Assembly: GCF_004116955.1 (NCBI RefSeq)
Contig: NZ_CP026362.1
Coordinates: forward strand, 2,986,501 to 3,050,500
Direction: 5' to 3'
Length of the DNA stretch: 64,000 nucleotides
DNA from: Bacillus vallismortis
GTDB taxonomy: Bacteria; Bacillota; Bacilli; Bacillales; Bacillaceae
Shown here: piece by piece, positions 1 through 8,704 of the stretch
How the letters are laid out: every line of letters starts with the position of its first letter
Position numbering within the stretch: the stretch's first letter is position 1
The notes under the pieces: generated by a model
What the model was told of the DNA's origin: nothing
The model's input: the letters and a program-made list of their open reading frames with translations, nothing else
Database searches by the model: none
Position numbers and translations under genes: made by a program

Positions 1-456
1 TTTCACATAGTCTATAAATCCAGAACCGAAGTTGTATGCCTGTAAGGTTAAACGAACATCACCGCCAGCCTGTTTAAAAACCTTCTTAAAATGTTTAATG
101 CCAACTTCAATCGAATATTCTGGATCAGTTATGGAGTTTGGAGGTAAACCAATACTCTCGGAACTTTGCATAATATCTAAAGAACGCCCACCACTTTCTT
201 GCATGGTGAGCGCCATAATAATATTCACTTGGTCAAAAACACCTTCCTGTCGGGCATACTTTTCAAATACAGCCCTAAATCGTTCGACTTCCGGTGCAAT
301 GCCAACCGTTTCATATTCGCCATCCCCGCCGCCTATAAAATCGTCTCCGACTTGATTTTCTCTTGAAATCGTCATAACCACTACTATAGATAAAACAAAA
401 AAGAAGATAAAAGGAGCCGAGAACACCACAGGAAGAACTACCTTTTTACTTATCAT
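1..456 (-). CDS. cwlT: Conjugation cell-wall hydrolase CwlT (5' part)
   Basis: This is the N-terminal 152 codons of the two-domain cell-wall hydrolase of ICEBs1; the gene runs off the left edge. The ATG overlaps the conG stop as ATGA, indicating translational coupling. Residues about 7-28 form a membrane anchor. The rest is the start of the lysozyme-like muramidase domain, with the motif MALTMQESGG holding the expected catalytic glutamate and the QAYNFGSG segment near the edge. In the known protein an NlpC/P60 DL-endopeptidase domain follows, which cannot be seen here. CwlT opens peptidoglycan so that the secretion channel can cross the wall, and it is essential for ICEBs1 transfer. Confidence 0.93.
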   Translation of the reverse strand, partial: MISKKVVLPVVFSAPFIFFFVLSIVVVMTISRENQVGDDFIGGGDGEYETVGIAPEVERFRAVFEKYARQEGVFDQVNIIMALTMQESGGRSLDIMQSSESIGLPPNSITDPEYSIEVGIKHFKKVFKQAGGDVRLTLQAYNFGSGFIDYVK

Positions 457-2894
457 CTTGTTTTTTCATCCCTTCTCAGTCGATCTTCTAATTTTGACGA
501 GGTACGCCTTCCAATATCATTTAAAGACACTTGCTCAAATGTATTTATGCTTTGTTCAGTCCGTTTAATGGTTTGTGATGAAGGTTGTTTTTCTCTTGAT
601 AGAGCCTTACTTTCAGCAGGAGCAATAACCTGTTTTTCCTCAACACGAATACCATCTGAATGAACTTTTGCGGGTTCAGATGGTCTGATTTTACGTTCGT
701 TATTGACAATAGGCTGATTCTCTACTTTTGCAGGTTGAGGGCTTTCAAATCCATACTGTGGTTCAGATTGATTTATCATAACTTTTTGGTCTGAACGTTT
801 AATGTCTGCTGTTTTCTCTTGTGCTACAGGCTCACTCTTTGAAACAGAATCATCTTTCTGGACTTCAAAATCTTGTTGCTGATCTGTTTCAGGATTCTGA
901 TTGTGTTCTTCATAAACATATGCTTTCTGATCAGTGCGCTCTGTATCTTTTTCATTCTCTTGTAAGACAGGCGCACGATTAAAAGTAATTTCTTCTTCAT
1001 GTTGTAATGATGCATCATCAGTTTGTTGCTGGTTATCAGGCTGTTTAAGAAGCTGATTAACATATTCTTTTTGATCTGTTCGTGCTGATTCATCCTTTTT
1101 ATCCAGCAAGATAGGTGCTCGTTTGGATAAATCCTCATTTCCTTCATTCAAAGCGTCTTTCAACATAGGAGAATTTATTCCGTCTTTTCTCAATCTGTCT
1201 AAATGAGATTGGTGTTTATTTTCTTTTGCATTCGCAAAGGCGTTTTTTTGTTTTTGCTTTTCTTGTTCTTTCGATAGAGTTTGAGGATTTCGTTTTAAGT
1301 TTCGGCTGTTATGACTAGCAATTCCATTAGCCGTCTCTTTTTGCGGAGTTCTTGAAGTGGCATAAGTATTATCATATCCCATAGCAGCCCCACTCAGCGA
1401 ATCGCCGCCACTTCCACTTGAAGTACCAGTTACGCCATCAGCATTCGAACCATCTTTTCTTCCCCTGAAATTCTTTGCAAAGTCAGTAAATACGCCGCCT
1501 CCGTTACCCAATGTACTTCCTATTATCTTCGCATTTTCCCAAGCAGGCTGAACAACGTTTTGTCTCATGTTTTCCATCATATTATTATCAACTGAAACAA
1601 CTTTTCCAGCAGTCACAAACTTGATAATGGCATCCCTTTTGTGAAAACCAATCCACAAGATTGAGGCAAGGACAGCAACATTTAAGAGGTACATTCCGAA
1701 ACCGTTTGGAGGAATTAACTTGTCAACGATAAAGCAAGTTACGTACACAAACAGAACGATAACTCCTAACATTGCTTTTAGTAGATAAACACTCCCCAAG
1801 CGTCCAAGCGTAACAAATCCCGAATAAGCTAATTGAGGAACATACGCTAAGATGAAAGCAAATGGCACAAAGAAGACAATGACTAAAGCGATAATTTGAA
1901 GTAAAAAGTTAAAGAACGCTAATGATAAAAATGGTATCCCAATGACAATAGAAGCGACCACAGCAATAAAAGATTCTCCTAGTTGATTAAACACATTTCC
2001 AGAGGTCATGGACTCATTTTGGTATTTTTTAATTTCATCATCATCTATATAATCCTTTTTCGCTTCTTCTCCGTCCTTAGACAGTTTGTAAGAAAGCAAT
2101 TTATCAACCCTCGATAACTTATCTTTCGAATTACCTTTCTGATTAATTTTTGCTTCACTTGTTTCTCCAAAGTTCACGATTAGAAATGGCTTCATCAAAG
2201 CAATGTCAAAGTAAAGATTACGCATAACCGCAACTGTGCCTTCCATTTCCTTTCCTTTTTCAATCGCAGAACTGTCCGCAAAATTGCCTTCATCTTGAAC
2301 AATGCCAACCAATCCATTTCCCGCAGTTAAAAGCTTTCCTTGCGCTTCTACAGACAAGGCATTCAACGCTTTCATGTAATAACTGGCGTTTGACATCCAA
2401 AGCCCGCCGATCACCATGACACAAATAAATAGAATACTCCGCCGCATTGCTTCTTTTATGCTACCTCTCACACAGAACAGGTAGACAACATAGGCGCACG
2501 TGAATATAAATAAAGCTTCACCGAAATTCTTTTTCAGTGTTTTATAAACTGTTTTAGAGACGTTTGTAATAGAATTGGCAAACTCGTCAATTGGTTGCAA
2601 GTTATACAAAATATCCATTCCAGCATCAACCACACGGACAATGTTTCCCGCAAAAGAAAAAGTGACGTTTGTCAGTCCAACAAACGCCCCCTTAATTAAA
2701 TCGTCAGATGCTTCATTATTCGCTTGATAGCGTGAGATAGGAAACCTTTTCACCTTCAATTCCACGCCGCCAGCTTTTTCGACTTTTGGCTGCGTCGTTG
2801 TATCTCCGTCAGCCGAAAATACTGTTATAGCTGATGCGACAGTTAAAAACAGCAACACAATAGCCGACACAATCAAAATTCTTTTCTTTTTCAT
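453..2894 (-). CDS. conG: ConG, VirB6-like polytopic channel protein
   Basis: Large integral membrane component of the ICEBs1 conjugation channel. A hydrophobic N-terminal segment (about residues 5-28, signal-like) is followed by a cluster of about six to seven membrane segments between residues 60 and 450. The last 300 residues are hydrophilic, rich in Q, E, K and S, and probably cytoplasmic. I take ATG at 2894 as start because AGGAGG lies 8 nt upstream; an in-frame GTG three codons earlier sits inside that ribosome site. The length (813 aa) is that of ConG (YddG). The gene overlaps cwlT by 4 nt and follows yddF closely in the long xis-cwlT transcript. Being VirB6-like is family knowledge rather than visible in sequence. 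Confidence 0.92.
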   Translation of the reverse strand: MKKKRILIVSAIVLLFLTVASAITVFSADGDTTTQPKVEKAGGVELKVKRFPISRYQANNEASDDLIKGAFVGLTNVTFSFAGNIVRVVDAGMDILYNLQPIDEFANSITNVSKTVYKTLKKNFGEALFIFTCAYVVYLFCVRGSIKEAMRRSILFICVMVIGGLWMSNASYYMKALNALSVEAQGKLLTAGNGLVGIVQDEGNFADSSAIEKGKEMEGTVAVMRNLYFDIALMKPFLIVNFGETSEAKINQKGNSKDKLSRVDKLLSYKLSKDGEEAKKDYIDDDEIKKYQNESMTSGNVFNQLGESFIAVVASIVIGIPFLSLAFFNFLLQIIALVIVFFVPFAFILAYVPQLAYSGFVTLGRLGSVYLLKAMLGVIVLFVYVTCFIVDKLIPPNGFGMYLLNVAVLASILWIGFHKRDAIIKFVTAGKVVSVDNNMMENMRQNVVQPAWENAKIIGSTLGNGGGVFTDFAKNFRGRKDGSNADGVTGTSSGSGGDSLSGAAMGYDNTYATSRTPQKETANGIASHNSRNLKRNPQTLSKEQEKQKQKNAFANAKENKHQSHLDRLRKDGINSPMLKDALNEGNEDLSKRAPILLDKKDESARTDQKEYVNQLLKQPDNQQQTDDASLQHEEEITFNRAPVLQENEKDTERTDQKAYVYEEHNQNPETDQQQDFEVQKDDSVSKSEPVAQEKTADIKRSDQKVMINQSEPQYGFESPQPAKVENQPIVNNERKIRPSEPAKVHSDGIRVEEKQVIAPAESKALSREKQPSSQTIKRTEQSINTFEQVSLNDIGRRTSSKLEDRLRRDEKTR

Positions 2895-2906
2895 TACAAC
2901 CACCTC

Positions 2907-3233
2907 CTAATCTAACCGAGTTAATAAATAAAATTGGTATCTGGCTTTCTCTAAGTCTCTCTGCGTTAGCAGTACGTTTTCGGGATATCGCTCATACAAA
3001 GAGAAACAGATGGCTTTTTGGTATTTCATATGTCTGAAAGTTTTTCGGTTTTGTTCAATTTTGATACCTAATAATTTTTGCAGAAACTGAGCCGTCGATT
3101 TATGTCCGATAAAACTTTTGTATCGACCGTCATAATGATTCAGCCATTGTTTAACTTCGTCCAATGAGATTTTTTCAGCTTTATAAAAGCCTGGACTGGT
3201 GACTACAAGAGAGTTTAAGAAAGCTATTTCCAT
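2907..3233 (-). CDS. yddF: YddF, DUF1874 protein related to viral ring nucleases (AcrIII-1)
   Basis: Small soluble protein of 108 aa between conE and conG in the conjugation operon. It starts with a beta-strand-like MEIAFLNSL and contains GHKSTA (His44) followed by LLG and NRKTF. These features fit the DUF1874 family (STIV B116 / AcrIII-1), where a histidine in a GHxSTA motif is the catalytic residue that cleaves cyclic tetra-adenylate made by type III CRISPR systems. The fold assignment is by motif recognition. Enzyme activity for YddF is an inference, and its role in ICEBs1 is not established to my knowledge. It does not look like a transfer component. Confidence 0.85.
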   Translation of the reverse strand: MEIAFLNSLVVTSPGFYKAEKISLDEVKQWLNHYDGRYKSFIGHKSTAQFLQKLLGIKIEQNRKTFRHMKYQKAICFSLYERYPENVLLTQRDLEKARYQFYLLTRLD

Positions 3234-3250
3234 GTACGATTCAACCCCTT

Positions 3251-5746
3251 TTACAAATATTTTTCTTCCGCATATGCGACAGCTTTTTTCTCAACCGTTT
3301 TCAGAGCACCTTGCCATTCTTCGAATAGACATTCAATCGAAATTTTGGAGGTACGGCCATAGTAATCTTTAAATAAGCACTGACCTTGGAACATGGATTC
3401 CATCATTTTTTTGTTTTCTCTTGTGACCTCCATGTTCATCCATTTCAACACTTCTTCACGTTCGTTTGGTTCGTCAAAGGCGAAGGCAACGCCAAAGTTT
3501 CCGGAATCTTCTTCTTTCAAAGCGTCTTTTGTGGATTGGGAAATGAAATATTCCGCATTGTTGTATGAACGACCAATCCGACGCATTTGTCTTTCTACTT
3601 TTTTTCCTTGTTGGGAAGTGGTGAATATCCATGCTTCATCTATAAATTCAACAGTTTGTTCATCTTGATTCATACCGAATAGTTCGCAGAACTTACCAAG
3701 CGCAAACATGACGGCACTAGACTTTAATTGTGATATGGTGTAGTTTTCAAGTCGCTCAGCATGATCCGGCAAATCCATATTTTCAACTTCTAAAATGGTG
3801 ATTCGCTTTTCTAGTGACAATGCAGGATTTGAACCATCATGAATACAAAGTTTCAAAATGGAATCTGACACGACTTCATTTAAATAGTCACCAGCTTTTT
3901 GTACAGCTTCTTCGGGATGGCTCTGCATCTTCCGAATAATATCAAGTGAGCCGACCTGTTCACCGTTTTGTTTCGCATCAATCACTTCTGACGTAGCACG
4001 GAGGAAAGCCGTGTTTATGTCGTCCTTCCCTTTAAAGTCATATACTTGTTCAAAAATGACTTGAACTAGCTCTTTTGCTTTCATAGGAGGGAGGAAGGAG
4101 ATAGGGTCAAGCGCTCCCCAGTTGTGCGTGTTTTCATGATCTAGCGTGATATAGTTGTATTTCTCTAAATGTGCAATATATAAGGGAAAGTTCTCTCTAA
4201 TGTACTCATCATTCAAGACTCTTTGAATCCACTTTCTCATTTCCTTTTTAGGGTCTATATACAGAGATTTGATATTTAACATGCTGATATAGTTAAAGAT
4301 CAATTTCGCTAGATATGACTTGCCATTTCCTGTGTCTCCTGTGATTAGGCAGTGAGGAGAACGTGTCTTTGAACCTTTTAACTGCTGGTTCGCTAAGAAA
4401 GGGTGGAATAAGACAAAATCACGGCTGGACATAATGGCACTTTCTAAGTCGGTGTGCTCTTGGAAACGATCAACCCAGCCGAGAAAGAACCCGATCTTCG
4501 AACCAATATCAGAGTTAACAGCAAACAGACTTTCAGCCACACCGTCTTGCGTTGTTTTTTGAATCCAGTTCTTATCGGTTATGTCTAACTTTTCACCAGG
4601 AAGCATTTTATAAAAAAGGTTCAATTGATCAGCCACCGGAAGCCGACAAGTAATGCCAGCGCCTTTTAAATGCCTTTTGACAATCGTTGCTTTTCCCACA
4701 CATTCTTTTTTTGTCTTTCCATGAACGACTATCACCGACAGCCAGTTCATCACATGCACATCTTCTTTCTTTATTTCATCTTGTAAATGCCTTATCATTG
4801 TGGCACTTGTGACAGTGGAAACATCACTTCGATCGCCTGTGCTTTGTTGTTCTTTTTGTTCTTCTTTCAATTGCTGTCTTTTGAGGTTGAGGGCAGGCTT
4901 GGTGATGGACTTTGATTCCGTTTGAATTTTCATCTGAACTTCAACAGGGAAGGGAAGAGACTGTGCTTCATAAAACAAATCACTTTCCGACATATTGTGA
5001 AGAAATTCGTCAATCACGACAAAAGCTGAATAGCCTTCATCTTGATCACTATGCAAATGCAATACTGATGGGTCAGTGGGGTCTATGATCGTGTTTGTAA
5101 TAGAGCGAACATCCTTTATCTCACTTTCTTCATTCGTTTGGTGCTTTAACCCACGTACAAAGTGATAACGGTTAATGTATGTCATATCTGTTTCTGAAAG
5201 CCGTTCTCCGCGAACAGAAGCCATGATATTCGCTAGTGTTTCTTCGACTTCCTCATATTTTTCAAAAAAAGAGGTGGAAACATTTTGTTCCCACCCGAGC
5301 ATTTTCACGACTGTATCAGTCGCTGTATTGAAAAAAGATAATATATTGTCTTTAAGTTCGACACTAATATTTACAAGACTGCTTTTCAGTTTTACACCTA
5401 AAATGAAGTCATACTTTGTCAGCCTTCCTAATCGCTGTTCTAACAGCCTTACCGTTTCTTCATTGTAGTAACGTGCCACATCCATTGCATCTGCCGCAAT
5501 ATCTGTTTCTAAATCCTTAAATCGTTTTTCTAATTCATACTCACTTGGATACATCATCAAGTGAAAATCCTCATAAGATGTAATTTCTTCAAAAAGATGC
5601 TGCCACTTCTTTTTATACGATTCAACTTTTTCTTTATTTTGCATAGGAATCGAATTGCTTTTTATTCGGTAGTACGCCCACACGTCGCCCGTTCTTGTTA
5701 ACAGCAAATTCTTGTGTATTGCCTTCATAGGCGTTTTTAGTCTCAT
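3251..5746 (-). CDS. conE: ConE, VirB4-like conjugation ATPase
   Basis: Hexameric ATPase that energises the ICEBs1 type IV secretion machine at the membrane. Of 831 residues, the N-terminal half is the VirB4-type domain. The RecA-like C-terminal half has Walker A GDTGNGKS at about residues 469-476 and Walker B VEFIDEAW near residue 700, followed by an arginine-rich RQMRRIGRSY helix. The start at 5746 lies inside conD, giving a 113-nt overlap. A ribosome site GGTGGTGG stands about 9 nt upstream, and the resulting length matches ConE (YddE). It acts with ConD, ConB, ConC and ConG encoded alongside. Confidence 0.95.
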   Translation of the reverse strand: MRLKTPMKAIHKNLLLTRTGDVWAYYRIKSNSIPMQNKEKVESYKKKWQHLFEEITSYEDFHLMMYPSEYELEKRFKDLETDIAADAMDVARYYNEETVRLLEQRLGRLTKYDFILGVKLKSSLVNISVELKDNILSFFNTATDTVVKMLGWEQNVSTSFFEKYEEVEETLANIMASVRGERLSETDMTYINRYHFVRGLKHQTNEESEIKDVRSITNTIIDPTDPSVLHLHSDQDEGYSAFVVIDEFLHNMSESDLFYEAQSLPFPVEVQMKIQTESKSITKPALNLKRQQLKEEQKEQQSTGDRSDVSTVTSATMIRHLQDEIKKEDVHVMNWLSVIVVHGKTKKECVGKATIVKRHLKGAGITCRLPVADQLNLFYKMLPGEKLDITDKNWIQKTTQDGVAESLFAVNSDIGSKIGFFLGWVDRFQEHTDLESAIMSSRDFVLFHPFLANQQLKGSKTRSPHCLITGDTGNGKSYLAKLIFNYISMLNIKSLYIDPKKEMRKWIQRVLNDEYIRENFPLYIAHLEKYNYITLDHENTHNWGALDPISFLPPMKAKELVQVIFEQVYDFKGKDDINTAFLRATSEVIDAKQNGEQVGSLDIIRKMQSHPEEAVQKAGDYLNEVVSDSILKLCIHDGSNPALSLEKRITILEVENMDLPDHAERLENYTISQLKSSAVMFALGKFCELFGMNQDEQTVEFIDEAWIFTTSQQGKKVERQMRRIGRSYNNAEYFISQSTKDALKEEDSGNFGVAFAFDEPNEREEVLKWMNMEVTRENKKMMESMFQGQCLFKDYYGRTSKISIECLFEEWQGALKTVEKKAVAYAEEKYL

Positions 5747-6158
5747 TCGAATAATCCACCACCTTCACAAGTTTTCGAAACTCAATTTGTTTTTCATTAC
5801 TTAAATCAACCTTTCGGTCATTGCAAAACTTCTTTTGTGGAAGCTTAATGAGGAAGTAATACTTTGCAAAATCAATGAAGTATAAATAAATGTTTTTGCC
5901 TTCCGGCTTTATTTTCGTAACAAGCATTGTTAAAAAAATCGGTATTCCAAAAATCACGATGACGAAACTGTTATCAAAAGCGTGAGGAAAAATCATCCTC
6001 ACGCCGTACCAGAACCCAAAGCATAGGCCAACAAAAATGAAATAGTTAATAGCCGGTATTAACTCAACTGCAAAGGGTAACGAATAATTTTCGGTTAATT
6101 GCTGAATTTTTTTCGGCTCTCTCATTGCCTTTCGGTAGTTGAACACCAGACGCCCCAT
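5634..6158 (-). CDS. conD: ConD, conjugation membrane protein (TcpE-like)
   Basis: Integral membrane protein of 174 aa, probably two membrane segments at residues about 28-50 and 55-75 followed by a cytoplasmic tail. It has the size and position of ConD (YddD), required for ICEBs1 transfer and thought to help place ConE at the membrane; TcpE of pCW3 is the family analogue. Its last 113 nt also encode the first 37 codons of conE in another frame, so the C-terminal tail is constrained by two reading frames. Confidence 0.93.
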   Translation of the reverse strand: MGRLVFNYRKAMREPKKIQQLTENYSLPFAVELIPAINYFIFVGLCFGFWYGVRMIFPHAFDNSFVIVIFGIPIFLTMLVTKIKPEGKNIYLYFIDFAKYYFLIKLPQKKFCNDRKVDLSNEKQIEFRKLVKVVDYSNETKNAYEGNTQEFAVNKNGRRVGVLPNKKQFDSYAK

Positions 6159-6170
6159 TCAGATGCCCCC

Positions 6171-6419
6171 TTACAATTTTTCCATTAGCGCATTGATCCA
6201 GCCGGAGAATTCTGACCAGTGTTTAATAACCCATGTTACCGCACTGCCAATACAGCAAACAAAGATAATGCCGCCCATTTTTAATTTCATCAGATTCTTT
6301 GCGGCTATGAACATGACCACGATCGTAATGAATTGGATAACAACATCTGATGCCCAACCTTTTACCCCTCCAAGTGTTGGAAGGTCTGCGCCAAGAATAA
6401 AGAAATTCATGAAATCCAT
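6171..6419 (-). CDS. conC: ConC, small conjugation membrane protein
   Basis: An 82-residue protein with two hydrophobic segments (about residues 28-47 and 50-66), lying 12 nt from both conD and conB. Size and place match ConC (YddC), a small membrane subunit of the ICEBs1 channel. There are no catalytic motifs. A start ATG at 6419 with GGAGG upstream (plus-strand cctcc at 6427) fits well. Confidence 0.92.
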   Translation of the reverse strand: MDFMNFFILGADLPTLGGVKGWASDVVIQFITIVVMFIAAKNLMKLKMGGIIFVCCIGSAVTWVIKHWSEFSGWINALMEKL

Positions 6420-6430
6420 ATTTAAACCTC

Positions 6431-7495
6431 CTATTGATGATTAAGTTTTTTCACGTAATATTGACCGCTGTTTTCAGTAATCTCTAAACTGAATTTTTCA
6501 TTTATCGGAATATCATTTTCTTTTTCCTTAAATCGAACAGCACAAAAAACCTCGAAACCTTTTTTCGTCTCGAAGATTTTCATTGACTGAACTTCCCCAA
6601 ATAACAAGTTTCCTTCCAATGCTTCCGGCTTTTTCATCATATAAACCATTTCTTCTTTCTTTTCAGAAGCGTATTTCTCAAAGAAAGTATGAAGGAAAGA
6701 TTCGATAGATTCTTTTTTCCCGCCTGCATATTCGTCTCTAGTCTCTTCTTTACTCTCAGAAGCAATATTGCCTTTCAGATCATAAATTTGTGTAAAGTAA
6801 GGGACAGCAGACACCGCAAAGGAATCACCTTTATTTGTGACTGGAATATTCAGCAAAATTTGTTTTTCAGATTTCTCGTTTGTTTTAACCTTTTCTTTCA
6901 CCTTCTTTTTCTTCTTTCCGTCTTTAACTTCTTTTTCAACTTCCTTTTCTACAGGGTATAGATTTTCATATGTGACCTTATATTGAAAAAGGCTGTTTTT
7001 ATCACCTTCTTTCACGTTATATAAGCTGTAACCCTTTAACTCTCGATCACCTTTTAAACCATCCACATTGAAGCGTTCTTCATCTTCAAAATGGTTATCT
7101 TCCTGTTTCACCATGTAGCTTTCAAGGCTCTGCATACGTTTTTCAATAGACTCTTGATCGTTTTTCACATTCACATATTCATTGATGAACCCTGACAGAA
7201 AGTTTTCAGCAGCAGTCACCGAAATTTTTTGTTTATCGTCATTTGTTGGCTTATTCGCTTCGTCTTTCATGTCATTAAGTTGGGATCTTGTGTTAATTGA
7301 TAGAAGCACAGCAAGCAAGCAGATAAACAGTAACCCCCCAACACAAGACCACAATGTAACTGCGATCAGCTTCGACCTGTCACGAGGTACTTTTTGTTTG
7401 TCTTTTTCCGGTCGTTCAATTCGTTTCAGTTTTTGAAAGGCAGACCGAAAAAATGAATCTTCTTTTTTATCTGAGCCAATTTCTTTATGGAGCAA
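6431..7495 (-). CDS. conB: ConB, VirB8-like conjugation protein
   Basis: Bitopic membrane protein of 354 aa. A cytoplasmic N-terminus of about 45 residues rich in K and R is followed by one membrane segment (about 46-68) and a large extracellular part. That part holds the two NTF2-like domains of the VirB8/TcpC type and a very lysine-rich loop near the middle. The start is TTG with AGGAG about 9-10 nt upstream. ConB (YddB) is needed for transfer and for membrane localisation of other Con proteins. It is the first large gene of the secretion module after yddA. Confidence 0.93.
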   Translation of the reverse strand: MLHKEIGSDKKEDSFFRSAFQKLKRIERPEKDKQKVPRDRSKLIAVTLWSCVGGLLFICLLAVLLSINTRSQLNDMKDEANKPTNDDKQKISVTAAENFLSGFINEYVNVKNDQESIEKRMQSLESYMVKQEDNHFEDEERFNVDGLKGDRELKGYSLYNVKEGDKNSLFQYKVTYENLYPVEKEVEKEVKDGKKKKKVKEKVKTNEKSEKQILLNIPVTNKGDSFAVSAVPYFTQIYDLKGNIASESKEETRDEYAGGKKESIESFLHTFFEKYASEKKEEMVYMMKKPEALEGNLLFGEVQSMKIFETKKGFEVFCAVRFKEKENDIPINEKFSLEITENSGQYYVKKLNHQ

Positions 7496-7522
7496 TTCGA
7501 TTCACTCTCCTTTCATAGATTT

Positions 7523-7672
7523 CTAAGCACTTTCCTCCTGGTTAACTTTCATGTTTCTTATCATTTTCAAAATGGCTCTTGCCATTTTTTCATAGTTTGG
7601 TTCGTTTAACTCCGTCACGATCACTTCCACTGGCTTACCTTTAATCTCAACGACCTCAACACTCTGTTTCAT
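7523..7672 (-). CDS. yddA: YddA, small ICE protein of unknown function
   Basis: A 49-codon gene directly upstream of conB, preceded by GAGGT 5 nt before its ATG. The protein has a beta-rich start (MKQSVEVVEIKGKPVEVIV) and a helical, basic C-terminal half (EKMARAILKMIRNMK). Its position is that of yddA in ICEBs1. No known domain can be seen and I cannot assign a role. It is probably transcribed with the conjugation operon. Confidence 0.75.
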   Translation of the reverse strand: MKQSVEVVEIKGKPVEVIVTELNEPNYEKMARAILKMIRNMKVNQEESA

Positions 7673-7689
7673 GAAAGACCTCGCTTTCT

Positions 7690-7968
7690 TCAAACCTGTT
7701 TTGTTTTTTCAAGGAATAATAAAAAGGATGCTACACGATGTAACACCCTTTTTATGCTTTGATTCTCCATATAAACTTTTAAGCTAGTCATACGACCGTC
7801 CGGCAAGTATCTTGTCTTATAGAATGTGTAACGATATTCAGCAAACCCTTTTATTCTTTCACCCTCGACAACCAGCATACAATCTCTGCTTAAACTTCTC
7901 ACAAAAACTAAAGAGGGGATACCCACATTAAAACCCAAGCTTTTGAAACGTTTGTCTACAGCAGACAT
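7690..7968 (-). CDS. Small ICE protein of unknown function (ydcT position)
   Basis: A 92-residue soluble protein, co-directional with yddA and conB and 17 nt from yddA. It is rich in aromatic and basic residues (for example RYTFYKTRYLPDGR) with predicted alternating strand and helix. No motif points to a function. In the ICEBs1 map two small genes, ydcS and ydcT, lie between nicK and yddA. By position this one could correspond to ydcT, but I cannot confirm sequence identity. The ribosome site GGGGTGAGAA is several bases further from the ATG than usual. Confidence 0.65.
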   Translation of the reverse strand: MSAVDKRFKSLGFNVGIPSLVFVRSLSRDCMLVVEGERIKGFAEYRYTFYKTRYLPDGRMTSLKVYMENQSIKRVLHRVASFLLFLEKTKQV

Positions 7969-8061
7969 TACACTTTCTCACCCCGATTCCCTCTATAAAT
8001 AATGGATAACAAGGAAAAAAGTATGGTATATTAAATTTGACAATGTTTGGAGAGTGATAAC

Positions 8062-8262
8062 TTGATTAAAAATCAACCTATCTTATTAGCATTATTATCA
8101 GTTGGAAGCATTCTAAATTTTATTGCAAATACTATTGAATTACCAGTTACTTTGAATTGGATAGTGTTATTACTAGGTGTTGCTATGACATTTTATAGTG
8201 CAGTGTGTCTTGTGGCAAACACAATGCAATTAAAAAAGAAAAAATTAAGTAGTGACTCATGA
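8062..8262 (+). CDS. Small two-segment membrane protein, ICE cargo
   Basis: A 66-codon gene on the strand opposite to the conjugation operon. TTG at 8062 is the best start, with GGAGAGTG about 5 nt upstream; a TTG five codons earlier lacks such a site. The protein has two hydrophobic segments (about residues 5-24 and 31-52) and a KKKK-containing tail. A hairpin terminator follows at 8273. It has its own transcription direction and AT-rich composition, as expected for cargo. No function can be given. Confidence 0.6.
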   Translation: MIKNQPILLALLSVGSILNFIANTIELPVTLNWIVLLLGVAMTFYSAVCLVANTMQLKKKKLSSDS

Positions 8263-8272
8263 TGTCTCAAAT

Positions 8273-8304
8273 AAAAACAAGCATATGACAGTATGCTTGT
8301 TTTT
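8273..8304. terminator. Bidirectional hairpin terminator
   Basis: Perfect stem ACAAGCATA/TATGCTTGT with a 6-nt loop, flanked by an A-run on the left and a T-run on the right. It can terminate the small gene ending at 8262 on the plus strand and the gene ending at 8308 on the minus strand. Confidence 0.85.
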
Positions 8305-8307
8305 CAT

Positions 8308-8574
8308 CTACATATAGTAGCTAATTCCTTCAAACTCTACAATTCTTTCATCTGTCTCGGTATCTTCATCCTCCAGTATGTTGAATGTGGCTTGAAGTTT
8401 GGCATTCACATTATCTATAACCGCAAGAGTTTGAACTATGACTCTTTGAGCAACATCACTGTAAAAGACATCTTCCATCATTCTTTCGATCAATTCCTCA
8501 GCAATTTCTAAACAGCCAAGAGACTCCAAATCACTCTCTAGTCGGGCCTGATTCAACAGATTAATGTTAAACAT
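8308..8574 (-). CDS. Small acidic protein of unknown function, ICE cargo
   Basis: Encodes about 88 residues from the ATG at 8574, chosen because GGAGGGATAAG stands directly before it; upstream in-frame ATGs lack a site. The product is acidic and helical (ESDLESLGCLEIAEELIERM, then an acidic DEDTETDE tail) without membrane segments. It resembles a small regulatory or partner protein, but nothing identifies a family. It may correspond by position to ydcS of ICEBs1, which I could not confirm. It lies convergent to the 66-aa gene and divergent from the large membrane-protein gene at 8705. Confidence 0.6.
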   Translation of the reverse strand: MFNINLLNQARLESDLESLGCLEIAEELIERMMEDVFYSDVAQRVIVQTLAVIDNVNAKLQATFNILEDEDTETDERIVEFEGISYYM

Positions 8575-8704
8575 CTTATCCCTCCAAGTTAGTACTTTAT
8601 GTTTACCGAACTTCACGCCAAATTTCGACAAAAGTTGCAAAAGGGAAATTGACCAGTTTTAGGTATTGGTGTAGTATATACCAAAAAAGAAAGGGATTTT
8701 ATGG

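Noticed and set aside
32..355. 107-aa plus-strand open frame at the left edge
   Set aside because: It is antisense to cwlT, which has clear homology and coupling to conG.
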